From an uncultured Eubacteriales bacterium (GTDB lineage Bacteria; Bacillota; Clostridia; Oscillospirales; Acutalibacteraceae): DNA of 44,323 nucleotides. Under the pieces are notes generated by a model. That model was given only the letters and a program-made list of their open reading frames with translations, ran no database searches and was not told where the DNA came from. The translations under genes were made by a program, and so were the position numbers. The stretch lies in the NCBI GenBank assembly GCA_900315195.1, contig OMYD01000003.1, positions 1-44,323 on the forward strand, given 5' to 3'. Shown one piece after another: positions 16,378 through 25,465 of the stretch (position 1 is its first letter; each line of letters begins with the position of its first letter).

Positions 16378-17295
16378 TTATTTACTTATATTACTTAATT
16401 TGTTGATAAACTCCTTAAAATAAGGCGGTAAATCAGAAACAAATTCCATATATTCATTGGTTTTGGGATGAACAAAGCCTATTTTACGCGCGTGAAGGCA
16501 CTGCCCGTTAAACGCTACTTTTTCATTTTTGACACCGTAAACAGAATCTCCTGATACCGGGTGACCTATATAGGCCATGTGAACGCGTATCTGATGAGTT
16601 CTTCCCGTCTGTAAAATGCATTTAATATGAGTGTATCCTTTATAGCGATTCAGCACCTCATAATTTGTTACCGCGTTTTTGCTGTTTTTCTCAGTAACAC
16701 ACATTTTTTTGCGATCAACGGGATGTCTGCCGATAGGCGCGTCAATAACTCCCCTGTCGTTCTTCAAGAAACCGAAAACAATTGCTTCATATTCACGTGT
16801 GAAAGAATGCTCTTTGATTTGCTCTGCCAGCTTTTGGTGAGATTGGTCATTCTTCGCCACAATAAGCAATCCGCTGGTATCTTTATCAATCCGATGAACA
16901 ATACCCGGACGAAGTACACCGTTTATTCCAGATAAGCTGTCGCCGCAGTGCCAAAGCAAGGCGTTTACAAGCGTTCCCTCGTAATTGCCCGCTGCCGGAT
17001 GAACAACCATTCCCTTTGGCTTATTGACAACCAGAAGGTCATCGTCTTCGTACACAATATCAAGCGGGATATTCTCCGCTTTTGCTTCATACGGAACAGG
17101 ATCGGGAACCGTGACGCAAACAACGTCGCCGATGCACAGCTTTTGTTTTTTATTTGACAGCTTACCGTTTACAGTGACTTTTTCACTGTCAATAAGATTT
17201 ACAGCCATGCTGCGCGATAGACCTATTTCAGATGATGACAAAAACTTATCCAGTCTTATGCCGTTTACGTCACAGGTAAGTTTATGCTCAGTCAT
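16378..17295 (-). CDS. rluD: RluD-family 23S rRNA pseudouridine synthase
   Basis: The 305-residue protein converts specific uridines, in 23S rRNA if it behaves like RluD, to pseudouridine. An N-terminal S4-like RNA-binding domain (about residues 1-65, with RLDKFLSS and KVTVNGK) precedes the catalytic domain with HRIDKDTSG (catalytic Asp137), GRTHQIRVH and a final LHA motif. B. subtilis has the related YlyB at the same lspA-adjacent place. Paralogues (RluA, RluC, RluD) are hard to separate without alignment, so the symbol is approximate. Its start overlaps the lspA end by eight bases. Confidence 0.88.
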   Translation of the reverse strand: MTEHKLTCDVNGIRLDKFLSSSEIGLSRSMAVNLIDSEKVTVNGKLSNKKQKLCIGDVVCVTVPDPVPYEAKAENIPLDIVYEDDDLLVVNKPKGMVVHPAAGNYEGTLVNALLWHCGDSLSGINGVLRPGIVHRIDKDTSGLLIVAKNDQSHQKLAEQIKEHSFTREYEAIVFGFLKNDRGVIDAPIGRHPVDRKKMCVTEKNSKNAVTNYEVLNRYKGYTHIKCILQTGRTHQIRVHMAYIGHPVSGDSVYGVKNEKVAFNGQCLHARKIGFVHPKTNEYMEFVSDLPPYFKEFINKLSNISK

Positions 17296-17764
17296 GAGTC
17301 AAATCCTTTTTCTTCTCTTTTTTATCAGCGAAAAACAGCAGATATACCGCAAGAAGAATAACGCCGATTGTAATGCAGTAATCAGCAAAGTTGCACACGG
17401 GCTTAAAGAATGAAAGGCTGAGATAATCAACAACATAATTGTAACAAATACGGTCAATAAGATTGCCGATTCCCCCGCCGACAATCAGCGCGACCGTAAT
17501 ATAAAACAACTTGCTGTCAGGACGTTTTTTGAACATATAAAAAATAATTGCGCCAAGCATCAAAACGGTAATGACAATAAAAAGCCATTGCATACCCGAA
17601 AACATTCCAAACGCAACGCCATCGTTTCTCACATAGGTTATTCTGAAAATATCGCCCAGAACGTTTATATTCTCATTGAGCTGTACGTTATTGACAATTA
17701 CAAGTTTAATTATTTGATCAATCCCCGCCAAAACCAAACCAATGGCAAGCGCGATATATGGCAT
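17288..17764 (-). CDS. lspA: Lipoprotein signal peptidase (signal peptidase II)
   Basis: LspA is the membrane aspartyl protease that removes the signal peptide from diacylglyceryl-modified prolipoproteins. The 158-residue protein has four membrane segments and the family motifs VRNDGVAFG (residues 45-53), GGGIGNLIDR (96-105), VVDY and CNFAD. The likely catalytic pair is D114 and D128. The C-terminus is lysine-rich. GGAGG lies eight bases before ATG. The order ileS-lspA-rluD matches many bacteria. Confidence 0.95.
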   Translation of the reverse strand: MPYIALAIGLVLAGIDQIIKLVIVNNVQLNENINVLGDIFRITYVRNDGVAFGMFSGMQWLFIVITVLMLGAIIFYMFKKRPDSKLFYITVALIVGGGIGNLIDRICYNYVVDYLSLSFFKPVCNFADYCITIGVILLAVYLLFFADKKEKKKDLTHD

Positions 17765-17788
17765 AAGTAATCCTCCGTAAATATATCA

Positions 17789-17821
17789 ATAAATCGGTGC
17801 AATATAATCACACCGATTTAT
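17789..17821 (-). terminator. Hairpin between ileS and lspA, possible partial terminator
   Basis: ATAAATCGGTG and CACCGATTTAT form a perfect 11 bp stem around an 11-base loop, ten bases after the ileS stop. The following sequence (TGATATATTT) is U-rich but not a clean tract, so it may only reduce read-through into lspA. Confidence 0.5.
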
Positions 17822-17830
17822 CAAAAGTTT

Positions 17831-20605
17831 TTATTTTAAGATATCACAGCAGCGTGCGCAAAGTGTCGGGTGAGTGCTGTTTTGACCCACTGTTTTGCTG
17901 ATTGCCCAGCAGCGCTCGCATTTCTCGCCTTCTGCTTTTTCCACCTTGATTTCAAGCTCTGAGCCGTTGTCCTCAATAGCTACATCGCTTACAATAAACG
18001 CCGCTGCAAGCTCGGGCTCGGCCTTCTTGAGGAAGTCAAGCTTCTCGCCTCCTGCGCAAAGAGTAACCTTTGCCTCAAGCGAGCTCTTAATCGCCTTCTC
18101 TTTAATCATAGGCTCAAGCGCTTTTTTAACATCATCTCTGAGAACGTGAATTTCGTCCCAGAACGCCATAAAGCCGTCGTCAATTGTAATGTCAAGTTTT
18201 TCAGGCATTTCGTTATAAATAACGTGCTTTTCATTGTCTGATGACGCATGAGGCATATATTTCCAGATCTCATCAGATGTATACGCAAGAATAGGCGCCA
18301 GCATACGGGTCATAGCGTTAAGAATTAAGTAAATAGCTGTCTGAGCAGCCTTGCGTGATTTGCTGTCAGCCTTTTCGGTATAAAGTCTGTCCTTGAGTAC
18401 GTCAAGATAGAAATTAGACATATCAACAACGCAGAAGTTATGAATGCTGTGATAAACAATATGGAATTCATATTTGTCGTAAGCGGTCTTAACCTTATCA
18501 ATCAGGTTGTTAAGCGCGGCAATTGCCCATTTATCAATAGGCAGCAGCTCGTTTAAATCAACCATTTGGGTTTCGGGATCAAAATCGGAAAGGTTGCCAA
18601 GGATGTATCTGGCGGTGTTTCTGATTTTTCTGTAAGCCTCCGAACGCTGCTTCAGAATCTCCATCGAGATGTTAACGTCAGACTGATAGTCGCAGGAAGC
18701 AACCCAAAGTCTTAAAACATCGGCGCCGAACTGCTTAATAACCTCCTGAGGTGAGATACCGTTACCGAGAGACTTACTCATCTTGCGTTTTTCCATATCA
18801 AGAATCATGCCGTGAGTAAGAACCGTCTTGTAAGGAGCAACGCCTGTAGTAGCAACCGAGGTGAGCAGTGACGACTGGAACCAACCTCTGTACTGATCGT
18901 TACCCTCAAGATACAAATCAGCCGGGAATTTAAGGTAATCACGGCGTTTACAAACCGCGGTATGTGAGGAACCGCTGTCGAACCAAACGTCCATGATATC
19001 TTTTTCTTTATCAAAAGTCTGTGATCCGCATTTGGGGCACTTAGTGCCTTCGGGAAGAATCTCTGAAGCGTCGTGATCAAACCACGCGTTGGATCCCTCT
19101 TTGCCGAAGAGGTCAGCAACCGCAAGCATAGCATCCTTATTGATATAAGGCTCGCCGCAGTCCTTGCAGTAAAAAATCGGAATAGGTACGCCCCATTTGC
19201 GCTGACGTGAGATACACCAATCTTTTCTGTCGCGGACCATGGAGGTGATTCGCTCTTTACCCCATGCGGGAATCCATTCAACGGTGTTGATGGCATCAAC
19301 CGCTTCGTCCTTAAAATCATCTACAGAACAGAACCACTGATCCGTAGCGCGGAACAAAATCGGAGATTTACATCTCCAGCAATGCGGATACTGGTGGATA
19401 ATCTTTTTAAGCGCAAATAAAGCGCCTGTTGCGTCAAGCTTTATAGCGATTTTTTTGTTTGCCTCATCTGTAGTAAGACCGGCAAACTCGCCAGCTTCCT
19501 CACTGAGAACACCGTCACCGTTAACGGGACAGATTACGGGAATTTCAGGATAGTTGCGGCAGACATTATAGTCGTCAACACCGTGACCGGGCGCTGTATG
19601 TACGCAGCCTGTACCGCTTTCAAGAGTTACGTGATCGCCGACAATCAGCATCGATTCGCGGTCGAGGAACGGATGCTGAGTTTTCAGATACTCCAACTCG
19701 CTGCCCTTAATTGTGGCAACAACCTCATAATCTGAGATTTCGGCTTCAGCCATAGCAGACTGATACAGATCTGTAGCCATTACATAGTATTCGTCGTTAT
19801 GCTTAATAATTGAATACTCATAACGCGGGCCGACACAGATAGCAACGTTTGCGGGAAGCGTCCAAGTAGTGGTTGTCCATATTACAAAATATACCTTCGA
19901 CGGGTCAATACCCATTGCGGCAAATTTTCCGAGGTCATCGGTAACCTGGAATTTAACGTAGATGGAATGGCAGGGATCCTCTGCGTACTCAATTTCAGCC
20001 TCAGCGAGCGCGGTTTTACACTCGGGGCACCAATAAACCGGCTTCAAGCCACGGTAGATATAACCCTTATCCGCCATTTCGGCAAACACCTTAATCTGTT
20101 CAGCCTCGAATTCGTGTGTTAAGGTTATGTAAGGATGATCCCATTCGCCGATCGCGCCCAAACGCTTAAACTGCTCGCGCTGGTCGTTTATATAACCGGT
20201 AACAAACTCCTCGCAGAGCTTGCGAAGCTCAACAACAGAAATATCCGCTGAGCTGCCGATACCTGCTTTTTGACGTGCTTTAAGCTCGGTGGGCAAACCG
20301 TGAGTATCCCAACCGGGAACATACGGAGATTTAAAGCCCGCCATATTTTTGTAGCGAACAATAAAATCCTTAAGTATTTTATTGAGCGCGTGGCCGAGGT
20401 GAATGTCGCCGTTTGCGTATGGAGGTCCGTCATGAAGTACAAACATAGGTTTGCCTTCATTGAGCTCCATCAGTTTTTCATATACTTTTTCATCGTCCCA
20501 TTGCTTTAGCATTACGGGTTCGCTTTTCGGAAGTCCCGCACGCATAGGAAAATCGGTTTTAGGAAGATTAAGAGTAGCGTTATAATCCTTACAGTCTTTA
20601 CACAT
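17831..20605 (-). CDS. ileS: Isoleucyl-tRNA synthetase
   Basis: This class I synthetase charges tRNA-Ile. The 924-residue protein has the HIGH motif in [12 protein letters not shown] (about 61-72), the editing domain ([11 protein letters not shown] and [12 protein letters not shown]), the KMSKS loop (608-612), an anticodon-binding helical domain, and a C-terminal zinc site (CERCW ... CARC). This C-terminal zinc-binding form is typical of bacterial IleS. ATG 20605 follows a GGAGAG site about ten bases upstream; the TTG six codons earlier overlaps that site. It lies 42 bp after divIVA, leaving no room for a T-box leader. Confidence 0.97.
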   Translation of the reverse strand: MCKDCKDYNATLNLPKTDFPMRAGLPKSEPVMLKQWDDEKVYEKLMELNEGKPMFVLHDGPPYANGDIHLGHALNKILKDFIVRYKNMAGFKSPYVPGWDTHGLPTELKARQKAGIGSSADISVVELRKLCEEFVTGYINDQREQFKRLGAIGEWDHPYITLTHEFEAEQIKVFAEMADKGYIYRGLKPVYWCPECKTALAEAEIEYAEDPCHSIYVKFQVTDDLGKFAAMGIDPSKVYFVIWTTTTWTLPANVAICVGPRYEYSIIKHNDEYYVMATDLYQSAMAEAEISDYEVVATIKGSELEYLKTQHPFLDRESMLIVGDHVTLESGTGCVHTAPGHGVDDYNVCRNYPEIPVICPVNGDGVLSEEAGEFAGLTTDEANKKIAIKLDATGALFALKKIIHQYPHCWRCKSPILFRATDQWFCSVDDFKDEAVDAINTVEWIPAWGKERITSMVRDRKDWCISRQRKWGVPIPIFYCKDCGEPYINKDAMLAVADLFGKEGSNAWFDHDASEILPEGTKCPKCGSQTFDKEKDIMDVWFDSGSSHTAVCKRRDYLKFPADLYLEGNDQYRGWFQSSLLTSVATTGVAPYKTVLTHGMILDMEKRKMSKSLGNGISPQEVIKQFGADVLRLWVASCDYQSDVNISMEILKQRSEAYRKIRNTARYILGNLSDFDPETQMVDLNELLPIDKWAIAALNNLIDKVKTAYDKYEFHIVYHSIHNFCVVDMSNFYLDVLKDRLYTEKADSKSRKAAQTAIYLILNAMTRMLAPILAYTSDEIWKYMPHASSDNEKHVIYNEMPEKLDITIDDGFMAFWDEIHVLRDDVKKALEPMIKEKAIKSSLEAKVTLCAGGEKLDFLKKAEPELAAAFIVSDVAIEDNGSELEIKVEKAEGEKCERCWAISKTVGQNSTHPTLCARCCDILK

Positions 20606-20647
20606 ATGTTTTGATCTCTCCAATTAAAAAAATATTAGAAAGGACGT

Positions 20648-21325
20648 TTATTCGTCTGAAACGTCATAATTATCACCGAATTTAAGGTGATTGAATTTGC
20701 CGGGGCGCTTAATGGCAACGCGGGTTGTAGCGTCGGTTACCTTAGGAGCCTCTGTCTTGGGAGCAGAAACAGGCTTAGCCTCTGTTTTAGAGTACGCGGG
20801 AGCGGAAAGGGGCTTTGTTACAGGCTCGGTATGATATTTCTCGTCAAGCTCCTTGCGGCTGTTTTCCACGTCAGCGTTTGTGGGAAGGTCGTCAATAGAT
20901 TTTATGTGCTTTGTATAAAGCTCAATCAGCTCATTTCTGAGATCAACGGCATCTGACTGAAGGCGTAGATATTTTTCCTTCTCCAAAGCAGTAGTTTTGT
21001 TTGCCTCAGCAACAAGGTTCTGAGATTTTTCCTCAGCGTCTCTGATAATCTTAGCAGCCTTTTCCCTTGCCTCTTTGATGCAGGCGTCAGACATTTTCTG
21101 AGAAGTAAGCAGAGCGTTTCTGACAGTTTCCTCGTCTTCTCTGTATTCTTCCAGACGGGTAGCCAGTCTGTCAATTTTGTGCACAAGATTTGTTTTTTCT
21201 TTTTTTTGCTGTTCAAAAGTTGCGATTACCTCATCAATAAAAGCGTCAACATCCTCAGCTCTGTAACCGCCGCTGCGGGATGCTTTTCTGAAGCTTATAT
21301 TTTTGATTTCATCAATTGTAAGCAT
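20648..21325 (-). CDS. divIVA: DivIVA domain cell-division and polarity protein
   Basis: DivIVA binds negatively curved membrane at poles and septa and recruits partners. The 225-residue protein starts with the membrane-binding region (MLTIDEIKNISFRK) and GYRAEDVDAFIDEV, then a long coiled coil (about residues 35-150) and a Pro/Ala/Lys/Thr-rich, probably disordered stretch. It ends in a compact basic-aromatic motif (KFNHLKFGDNYDV), which may be a partner-binding end; I infer that from its position after a linker. It follows ylmH by 12 bp, in the standard Gram-positive order sepF-ylmH-divIVA-ileS. Confidence 0.93.
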   Translation of the reverse strand: MLTIDEIKNISFRKASRSGGYRAEDVDAFIDEVIATFEQQKKEKTNLVHKIDRLATRLEEYREDEETVRNALLTSQKMSDACIKEAREKAAKIIRDAEEKSQNLVAEANKTTALEKEKYLRLQSDAVDLRNELIELYTKHIKSIDDLPTNADVENSRKELDEKYHTEPVTKPLSAPAYSKTEAKPVSAPKTEAPKVTDATTRVAIKRPGKFNHLKFGDNYDVSDE

Positions 21326-21337
21326 TTTCTACACTCC

Positions 21338-22084
21338 TTATCTATAATGAATGATTGAAATTCTAATCCGGTGCTTTTTTGTTTCTCCAAGAACACCGTT
21401 AATCACATATTTGCCCTTACCCCTTATAGTAAGTACATCTTTTACTTCCGCTTGTTTGCTTGGGTTCTGGCTCTCAAAATGATTAAGAGTCACATTGCCC
21501 ATTTGAATAATACGTTTTGATTTTTCACGCGATAAACCCGTGACAGCAGAGATAACCGCATCCAGCCTTAAAGACGGAACGGTATATTCCTTTTCCTCAA
21601 AGCCTCTGCCCTTCGGGAGATTATCGGTGTTTGATACAGATACCTTAACTCCGACATTACCCACTTTATATATTTGTGAAATAATATAGTCGCTGATTTC
21701 GCTATTAACGAACACAACGCAGCGTCCGTCTTCAACCAGAATATCTCCTACGGTTTCACGCTCGATACCAAGCGACATCAAAGCGCCGAGAAAATCTCTG
21801 TGAGTCAACGTGTCACTCTTTCGAAAAGCAAAGTCTAATGCCGCGATCGGAAAAGGTTTATCTTCATCAAAAAACAGACCAAGCAGTTTTCGTTCGGCAG
21901 CATCATAACCGCCGAAAAACATATATTGTTTAAAGCATATGCTGTCCAGATAAGTTTTAGCAATCGCCTGTTCCCTTTCGGTTAAGAACGGAAAGAAATA
22001 CGGTTGCTGCCTCTTATTACAGAGATACACTCCGTCGTCAAGCTTGGACAGAAACAGCTTGTCATTATCAGAAGTATACGCCAC
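21338..22084 (-). CDS. ylmH: YlmH-like S4-domain RNA-binding protein
   Basis: The protein has an N-terminal YlmH domain (PYFFPFLTEREQAIAKTY, then FFGGYDAAERKLLG) and a C-terminal S4 RNA-binding domain (around RLDAVISAVTGLSREKSKRIIQMGNVTLN). YlmH homologues have been linked to rescue of stalled ribosomes, and the gene is regularly found between sepF and divIVA. No ATG occurs near the N-terminus; I choose GTG 22084, which overlaps the sepF end by 17 bases and gives 248 residues. The frame is open back to 22126 inside sepF, so the exact start is uncertain. Confidence 0.88.
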   Translation of the reverse strand: MAYTSDNDKLFLSKLDDGVYLCNKRQQPYFFPFLTEREQAIAKTYLDSICFKQYMFFGGYDAAERKLLGLFFDEDKPFPIAALDFAFRKSDTLTHRDFLGALMSLGIERETVGDILVEDGRCVVFVNSEISDYIISQIYKVGNVGVKVSVSNTDNLPKGRGFEEKEYTVPSLRLDAVISAVTGLSREKSKRIIQMGNVTLNHFESQNPSKQAEVKDVLTIRGKGKYVINGVLGETKKHRIRISIIHYR

Positions 22085-22532
22085 TGTTCTCAAGCTCGTC
22101 CAACAGGTCGTCGCCTGTAAGGTCAACGTTGCTCGGAATAATAATATATGTATTTGTGGCTACTCTTTTAATTTTACCGTTATTGGCATAAGCGACACCA
22201 CTGAGGAAGTCGAGAATTCTTCTCGCCATATCCTTATTGGTGTCCTCAAGATTAAGGACAACGGTGTGAGTCTTCATAAGTTCATCAGCGATAGAACGTG
22301 TTTCCTCGCCAAAGCGCTCGGGTTTAAAGATACCTACCTGGAGCTTTGCCGTAGCGTTAATATTTACAACCTTGCTCTTTGAAGTAGGAGCGGGCTGACG
22401 GTCGCGGTCTCTGGGAGAAGGAGTATCTACAAACTCATCCTCGCCTTCCTCAGAGTAACCGTATTCATCATACTCGTACTCATCATCGGGAGCGTCCCAC
22501 ATACGTTTAAATTTGTTAACAATTCCTGCCAT
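22068..22532 (-). CDS. sepF: Cell division protein SepF
   Basis: SepF tethers FtsZ filaments to the membrane and shapes the septum. The 154-residue protein has an N-terminal amphipathic helix (MAGIVNKFKRMWD), an acidic Tyr-rich linker (about 16-50), and the C-terminal SepF core (about 60-150) with the motifs FKPERFGEETRSIADELM and VVLNLEDTNKDMARRILDFLSG. It follows yggS by 17 bp. No ftsA or ftsZ is in the window. Confidence 0.95.
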   Translation of the reverse strand: MAGIVNKFKRMWDAPDDEYEYDEYGYSEEGEDEFVDTPSPRDRDRQPAPTSKSKVVNINATAKLQVGIFKPERFGEETRSIADELMKTHTVVLNLEDTNKDMARRILDFLSGVAYANNGKIKRVATNTYIIIPSNVDLTGDDLLDELENSGVYF

Positions 22533-22549
22533 CGTTTTGTCCTCCTGTT

Positions 22550-23263
22550 TTATGTATAGTTTCTCGCACCAAACAGTGCCGATCCGATACGAACCATATT
22601 TGCGCCTTCCAGAATTGCTTCATAGAAATCCGCAGACATACCCATTGAAAGGATATTCATACTTACATTATCTAATTTTTTTTCCGAAATGTCAATAAAT
22701 AACTTGTGCATATTATAAAAATATTTTGAAATTTTGTGTTCATTTTCACAAATCGGGGGTATTGTCATCAATCCTTTTACGGAAATACCCTCTAATTCAG
22801 CTATTTGGCAGAGCAATTCCTCAAGATTTTCTTCAAAAACGCCGGACTTATTTTCCTCGCGGCCGATATTTACCTCCACAAGAATATCTGTTTTCTTTCC
22901 GCGCTTAACGGATTGATTGGAAATCTCACGCGCGAGCTTTACAGAATCAACAGACTGAATCAAATCAACCTTGTCAACAATCTGCCTTACCTTATTTGTC
23001 TGAAGATGACCGATAAACTGCAGAGAACAGCGGCTGAGGTCATACGCTTCATATTTTGAAAGCAGCTCCTGAACTCGGTTTTCGCCGATATGGTCAAGTC
23101 CGAGTGATATAGCGTGGTTAATAACCGCCGGATCTACGGTTTTTGTAGCTGCGAGAAAAGTAATATCCTCACGCTTTCTTCCGGACTTTTCGGCAGCCTC
23201 AGCAATACGCTCGTTTATAAATTTATAATTGTATTCCACGTCACGAAACGACTTTTCCGTCAT
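22550..23263 (-). CDS. YggS/PLPBP family pyridoxal phosphate homeostasis protein
   Basis: The 237-residue protein is a single-domain PLP-binding TIM barrel without known catalytic activity; the family maintains vitamin B6 and amino-acid balance. The PLP lysine is K41 in LAATKTVDP; HIGENRVQE, QFIGHLQTNK, GLMTIPP, LSMGMSADFYEAI and VRIGSALFG are all family motifs. AAAGGAG precedes ATG at normal spacing. The first 23 bases overlap the end of the HlyD-like gene. The place next to sepF corresponds to B. subtilis ylmE. Confidence 0.94.
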   Translation of the reverse strand: MTEKSFRDVEYNYKFINERIAEAAEKSGRKREDITFLAATKTVDPAVINHAISLGLDHIGENRVQELLSKYEAYDLSRCSLQFIGHLQTNKVRQIVDKVDLIQSVDSVKLAREISNQSVKRGKKTDILVEVNIGREENKSGVFEENLEELLCQIAELEGISVKGLMTIPPICENEHKISKYFYNMHKLFIDISEKKLDNVSMNILSMGMSADFYEAILEGANMVRIGSALFGARNYT

Positions 23264-24518
23264 ACAAATCGTCTCCTTTCACAATTACTTTATCATAGAG
23301 TGAAATGGTTTCACCGTTAAACAGTACATTTTCCTTAGGCGAGATATCGCAAATAACGTAATCCTTAGTTGAGTATAAAATGGAAATCTGCTTAAACTGA
23401 ACTTCGCTTCCGTACAGAACATATACTCCCTGCACCTTTTTGCGTTCTTTATGCGGCTTATCATTTTCGTCATAGGTTGTTTTAGATACATAGTCATCGT
23501 GAATTGCGCGTTTGCTGACACGCAGTCCCGAATAAGTGCCCATACCGATTTCAATGGGCTCATGTCTTGCTTCCAAAAGACCTTTATCCATGTAGTCGCA
23601 TTCCAAAACTACAAGAGCACTGTCATCGCTCTTTTGGATTCTGCGGAGTGTTGCGGGAATTGATTCTGTTGACGCCTCGGAAAAAAGCACCGTAATTTGT
23701 CCGTCGTAAATAGACAGCTTAACAGCCTGATCCAAAGTTACCTCACAAGCAACATACCATTTTACATTACCGATAACCTTACCGGCCGTGTTGGATGGAA
23801 CGGAGCTGCTGTGCATATTTTTTAAATCATCAAGTGTCATTTCGTCAATTTTTGCAAACGGATACGCGTTTTCATAGCCATCGCAAAATTCCGTAAAATA
23901 GCCCGCGTTGGGGGTCGTAACTGTGCCTATCGCGTTACCGGAGGCGTTTCTTAAAGCTTCCATCTGAGAGGTTAATGAGGAAATCTGCGAGTTAAAGTTT
24001 GTGATTTTTCCGGTCAGAAGCTGACGCTGATTTATTGAGGTTAAAAGCTTATCCGCACCTGTTTTCGCTCCGCTGATATCAAACTGATTAACCGAATACA
24101 GGTAATTAATCAGGTTGTTTTTTATACTGTTATTGATTACGTCAACACTGACAGCTCCGGTTAATGTACTTTTCTGGCTGTCTTTTAGATTATTGATGCG
24201 TTGCTCAATAGCGTCCGCGCGGCTGTTAGCGGCAGCGTCCTCCTGCTTGGAAAAAACCTTGGCAATTTCACTGTTTACCTGAACATTAGCTCCGTCGGAT
24301 ACGGAATATGATAACACTCCGCTTGAATTGTTCGCAATCAGCACTTCGTCCCTGATTACAAAACCTTCGGTGCTAATTGAGTCTGTAACTGACGCCTGAA
24401 CGGCGTTTTCGGTTGGATACATGTCAAAGTTTGCGCTTATCAGAAGATATGTAACGTATACCAATGCAAGAATTGTAAGCGCGGCAACAAGTATTCGTTT
24501 AAAAAGTAGTTTGTCCAT
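23241..24518 (-). CDS. HlyD-like membrane-fusion (adaptor) protein in the division cluster
   Basis: The 425-residue protein has one N-terminal membrane anchor (about 8-28), then an extracytoplasmic region with a half lipoyl-like motif (GVLSYSVSDGANVQVNSEIAKV, about 67-88), a predicted coiled coil (about 95-200), and later beta-rich segments such as GLRVSKRAIHDDY and GVYVLYGSEVQFKQI typical of HlyD/RND-type adaptors. Such adaptors usually join an ABC transporter, but none is nearby; neighbours are miaA and yggS-sepF. I recall similar proteins next to sepF in other Clostridia, which hints at a cell-envelope or division role; this is inference. AAGGA lies eight bases before ATG. Its start overlaps the miaA end by 20 bases. 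Confidence 0.8.
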   Translation of the reverse strand: MDKLLFKRILVAALTILALVYVTYLLISANFDMYPTENAVQASVTDSISTEGFVIRDEVLIANNSSGVLSYSVSDGANVQVNSEIAKVFSKQEDAAANSRADAIEQRINNLKDSQKSTLTGAVSVDVINNSIKNNLINYLYSVNQFDISGAKTGADKLLTSINQRQLLTGKITNFNSQISSLTSQMEALRNASGNAIGTVTTPNAGYFTEFCDGYENAYPFAKIDEMTLDDLKNMHSSSVPSNTAGKVIGNVKWYVACEVTLDQAVKLSIYDGQITVLFSEASTESIPATLRRIQKSDDSALVVLECDYMDKGLLEARHEPIEIGMGTYSGLRVSKRAIHDDYVSKTTYDENDKPHKERKKVQGVYVLYGSEVQFKQISILYSTKDYVICDISPKENVLFNGETISLYDKVIVKGDDLYDGKVVS

Positions 24519-25461
24519 ATAATAATCCTTTGTCTATTATAGAAACGGCTGCCGATAATAATTCTTCAAAAGAATCATAGTCATCTGCGTACAGCCAATT
24601 AATTTCTTTGTCACGGCGAAACCAGGTAAGCTGCCTTTTGGCGTACCTTCTCGTTTCGCGTTTTAGTTTTTCCACACAGTTATCAAGCGTGTCTTCACCG
24701 TTAGTATATGGAGCGAGCTCCTTGTAACCGATTGCCTTTACGGATGTAAAGCTGAGTGAAGAACTTAGAACCTGTTTTGTTTCCTCAAGCAGCCCCTGCT
24801 CAAGCATAATATCTACTCTGAGGTTAATACGATTATAAAGGTTTTCACGGTCACGATAATTCAAACCTATTTTAATAGGGTCAAACGGACTGGGAATAAG
24901 CTTTGATTGATTAATTTGTTCGGTAATTGTGGAGCCTGTTGTGTGGTAAAACTCAATTGCGCGTATAATACGTTTGGGATTCTGCTCCTTTGACAGTCTT
25001 TGAGCGGATTCGGGGTCAAATTCAGCCAGTTGTTCAATAAGCGGCTGGACGCCGTTTTTATTATACTCATCCCAAAGCAATTGTGAGAGCCTTTCATCCC
25101 GAACTGCTTCGCTGAATTGAATGTTGTTTAACAGCGAGTCAATATAAAGACCTGTTCCGCCGGCTATAATCGGCAGCTTTCCCCTGCCGCTTATATCGTA
25201 AATGCACTTTTTTGCGTCCTCTGCAAACATAGCAACCGAATATGTGCTGTCAGGCGGCAAAAAGTCTATAAGATAATGAGGAATTCCCTGCCTTTCCTCT
25301 ATATCGGGTTTTGCCGTGGCAATTGACATTTCACGGTAAATTTGCATTGAATCTGCGGAAATAATCTCACCGTTAAAGTGTTTAGCCAGTTGAACTGAAA
25401 GCTTTGTTTTACCCGATGCGGTCGGTCCTACAACGGTTACGACCTTTATGGGATTATTCAA
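24499..25461 (-). CDS. miaA: tRNA dimethylallyltransferase
   Basis: MiaA transfers a dimethylallyl group to N6 of A37 in tRNAs reading UNN codons; MiaB, also in this window, then methylthiolates it. The protein begins with the P-loop VGPTASGKT (residues 11-19) and ISADSMQIYR, and has AGGTGLYIDSLL and TRRYAKRQLTWFRRD. I choose TTG 25461 (320 residues), four bases past the mutL stop with AGGA nine bases upstream; a GTG at 25497 inside mutL lacks a ribosome site. Confidence 0.94.
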   Translation of the reverse strand: MNNPIKVVTVVGPTASGKTKLSVQLAKHFNGEIISADSMQIYREMSIATAKPDIEERQGIPHYLIDFLPPDSTYSVAMFAEDAKKCIYDISGRGKLPIIAGGTGLYIDSLLNNIQFSEAVRDERLSQLLWDEYNKNGVQPLIEQLAEFDPESAQRLSKEQNPKRIIRAIEFYHTTGSTITEQINQSKLIPSPFDPIKIGLNYRDRENLYNRINLRVDIMLEQGLLEETKQVLSSSLSFTSVKAIGYKELAPYTNGEDTLDNCVEKLKRETRRYAKRQLTWFRRDKEINWLYADDYDSFEELLSAAVSIIDKGLLYGQTTF

Positions 25462-25465
25462 ATAA

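Noticed and set aside
20606..20647. T-box leader for ileS (and likewise leuS at 38127-38151, thrC at 12094-12144)
   Set aside because: The gaps are only 25-51 bp, too short for a T-box, and no T-box core sequence is visible.
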